DNA of 6,379 nt from assembly GCA_007126855.1 (NCBI GenBank), contig SLAK01000185.1, positions 1 through 6,379 of the forward strand, read 5' to 3'. The position numbers and the translations under genes were made by a program. A model generated the notes under the pieces. The model worked only from the letters and a program-made list of their open reading frames with translations. It was not told the origin of the DNA and ran no database searches. Numbering within the stretch: position 1 is the first letter of the stretch; every line of letters starts with the position of its first letter. Positions 5,197 to 6,379 of the stretch are shown piece by piece. Source of the DNA: Dehalococcoidia bacterium (GTDB lineage: Bacteria; Chloroflexota; Dehalococcoidia; Tepidiformales; Tepidiformaceae).

Positions 5197-6379
5197 TCAG
5201 TCGTCCGCAGCATCCTGGTCCACTTTGGCCTGCGCACGCCATTCCTGCAGGCGCTGGTCAAGGGTGGCTTTCGATGGGACGTAGAACATCCCGGCTGCGG
5301 CGACCGTAACGAGCGGTTTGCCGTCCCCGTCCGACTCCGCGCTAAAGCTTGTGCCTCCCAGTGCGTCGGGATCTCTAAGCATTTCGAAGAGCTGGGCTGG
5401 GCGCGCCTGGAAGCTAACGAAGTTGAGTCCGACCGACGCGGTACTCGGACTGTGTTCACCGGCGGGATAACTGCGCTCGACGCGGTTGGGGTCGATTTCG
5501 AAGTACTCGTAGCCCTGGCGGAAAACGCGGGCCGGCTGACCAGCAACCGTCGCCTTACGTGCGAGGTCGATATGGCTTCCTTCGATGACATCGTCCGGGG
5601 TCTCACGTAGCGACTTGTCGTCAGAGTCGAGGATGGTCTCTCCCGCTGCAATGTCCGGATGCAGTGTGCCATCTTTCTTGATCGCCGCGCCGGTGGCCTT
5701 GTCCCGGCCGACCCACTTTTCCTGGTCCGCCTCAGCTTTCCTCCAGAGATGAAGGTTGACGCCGAGCCGCATGAAACAAAGAAAGGTACCCCCATCTCCA
5801 TCGCCGAAGATGACGCTATGGCGGTCGGTGCGGGCGATGTTCGATACGCCCTCATGAAAATCTAGCCACCCCCTGGAGTCGGCGCGGCGCGATCCCCGGT
5901 AAGCTGCCGTGAGATAGACTTCGTGGCTATGTTCTGCGGCGAACCGCGCAGTCTCCTCCAGCACGCGAGCCACGGTGAACTCGTCCTCGCTGGTGACCTG
6001 GATGATGGCGTCGGCCGCGCCCGGGTTGGTGACCATGTCCTCCGCGAACGCCAGTCCCTTGTCGGCTCCGAGCAGGATCTTGCGCCGTTCGCCAGGTGAG
6101 GCGAACACATCGGCATCAGGCCACCGCTCGGTCACCCCGTCGAAGATCCTGGACGATGCTTCCCTGTTGAAACCGACGAGAACGTCAAAGAGGCCATTCT
6201 CGCCTTCGTTCTCCACTGAATCCCGCAGCTTGGCGTAAGCATCGAGCAACTCGACAATGCGAGTCAGCGCCGACGGCCGGTAGACTCGAGTGTTAACGAG
6301 CACGACCGCGAAGAACCTGGGCGCCTTCCCTTGCGGCCCGGGCTCGATATAGATCCCTCGCTGTTGCCAGTCGCGTTGC
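5197..6379 (-). CDS. DyP-type (dye-decolorizing) heme peroxidase, start beyond the right edge
   Basis: About 393 residues are visible. The frame is open to the right edge and the stretch before the internal GTG at 6303 (GIYIEPG..., then APRFFAVVLVNTR) reads as genuine first beta-strand sequence, so the true start lies outside. DyP peroxidases are ferredoxin-like-fold heme enzymes that reduce H2O2 while oxidising dyes, phenolics or other substrates. Landmarks, numbered from that GTG: LDFHEGVSN (147-155) in place of the GxxDG-type motif; QEKWVGRDKATGA (194-206), a strong family signature; SHIDLAR (243-249) with proximal heme ligand His244; RVFRQGYEY (259-267) with distal Arg262; GLNFVSFQ (292-299). 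The distal catalytic Asp is Glu151 here. There is no twin-arginine signal in the visible part and no evident encapsulin-targeting tail at the C-terminus (QDAADD). It is transcribed toward the operon, so it is probably a separate unit. Confidence 0.9.
   Translation of the reverse strand, partial: QRDWQQRGIYIEPGPQGKAPRFFAVVLVNTRVYRPSALTRIVELLDAYAKLRDSVENEGENGLFDVLVGFNREASSRIFDGVTERWPDADVFASPGERRKILLGADKGLAFAEDMVTNPGAADAIIQVTSEDEFTVARVLEETARFAAEHSHEVYLTAAYRGSRRADSRGWLDFHEGVSNIARTDRHSVIFGDGDGGTFLCFMRLGVNLHLWRKAEADQEKWVGRDKATGAAIKKDGTLHPDIAAGETILDSDDKSLRETPDDVIEGSHIDLARKATVAGQPARVFRQGYEYFEIDPNRVERSYPAGEHSPSTASVGLNFVSFQARPAQLFEMLRDPDALGGTSFSAESDGDGKPLVTVAAAGMFYVPSKATLDQRLQEWRAQAKVDQDAADD

Noticed and set aside
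5197..5250. Encapsulin cargo tag on the peroxidase C-terminus
   Set aside because: The tail VDQDAADD is acidic and lacks the hydrophobic Leu/Ile-Gly-rich targeting pattern; no shell gene is in the window.
5098..5610. Plus-strand ORF of 170 codons overlapping the small gene and the peroxidase
   Set aside because: Antisense to conserved DyP motifs and out of frame with the small protein; no recognisable features.
5197..6303. Treating the GTG at 6303 as the true peroxidase start
   Set aside because: The frame stays open to the window edge and the upstream residues (GIYIEPG, then FFAVV) read as normal DyP N-terminal sequence.
1..6379. CRISPR arrays, tRNA or rRNA genes, insertion sequences
   Set aside because: No regularly spaced direct repeats, no tRNA-like cloverleaf or rRNA stretches, and no transposase or terminal inverted repeats were seen.

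Overview
The window is high-GC throughout. Its gene families (a cyclase-fused STAND ATPase with TPRs, a DyP-type peroxidase, a GAF fragment and a 'TGGGY' secreted/surface-type domain) suit a Chloroflexota (Thermomicrobia-like) or deep actinobacterial soil organism. No marker gene is present, so this placement is only a guess.

Left part (1-764): a mosaic. The minus strand at 1-187 reads as the start of a GAF domain that runs off the left edge. Directly beside it, on the plus strand, lies a roughly 37-residue piece of a dihydroxy-acid dehydratase-type (IlvD/Edd) protein (165-275). This is joined in frame to a beta-rich domain with a TGGGY start (273-764). Three unrelated families meet within about 110 bp, which points to illegitimate recombination, gene decay or a chimeric assembly join. 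A strong hairpin follows the stop codon. Positions 765-1102 hold no gene but contain two inverted repeats shortly before the next start.

Centre (1103-5177): a tight three-gene operon on the plus strand with two ATGA (4-bp) stop/start overlaps. Gene 1 is a 923-residue signalling protein: class III cyclase domain, NB-ARC/STAND ATPase, winged helix and TPR repeats. Gene 2 is a 325-residue polyprenyl-diphosphate-synthase-like protein with altered aspartate motifs. Gene 3 is a 110-residue unknown protein ending in GEGGTWTW. A prenyl synthase homologue translationally coupled to a small protein with a tryptophan third from its C-terminus resembles the layout of Bacillus ComQ-ComX, where ComQ prenylates a Trp near the C-terminus of the ComX pre-pheromone. 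Here the upstream partner is a TPR-STAND regulator instead of the ComP/ComA two-component system. The working hypothesis is a prenylated-peptide signalling or RiPP-type system outside the Firmicutes; it is inferred, not shown.

Right part (5197-6379, minus strand): a DyP-type heme peroxidase converges on the operon with only 19 bp between the stop codons. Its start lies beyond the right edge. It keeps the proximal His and distal Arg, but has Glu where the family's distal Asp is expected.
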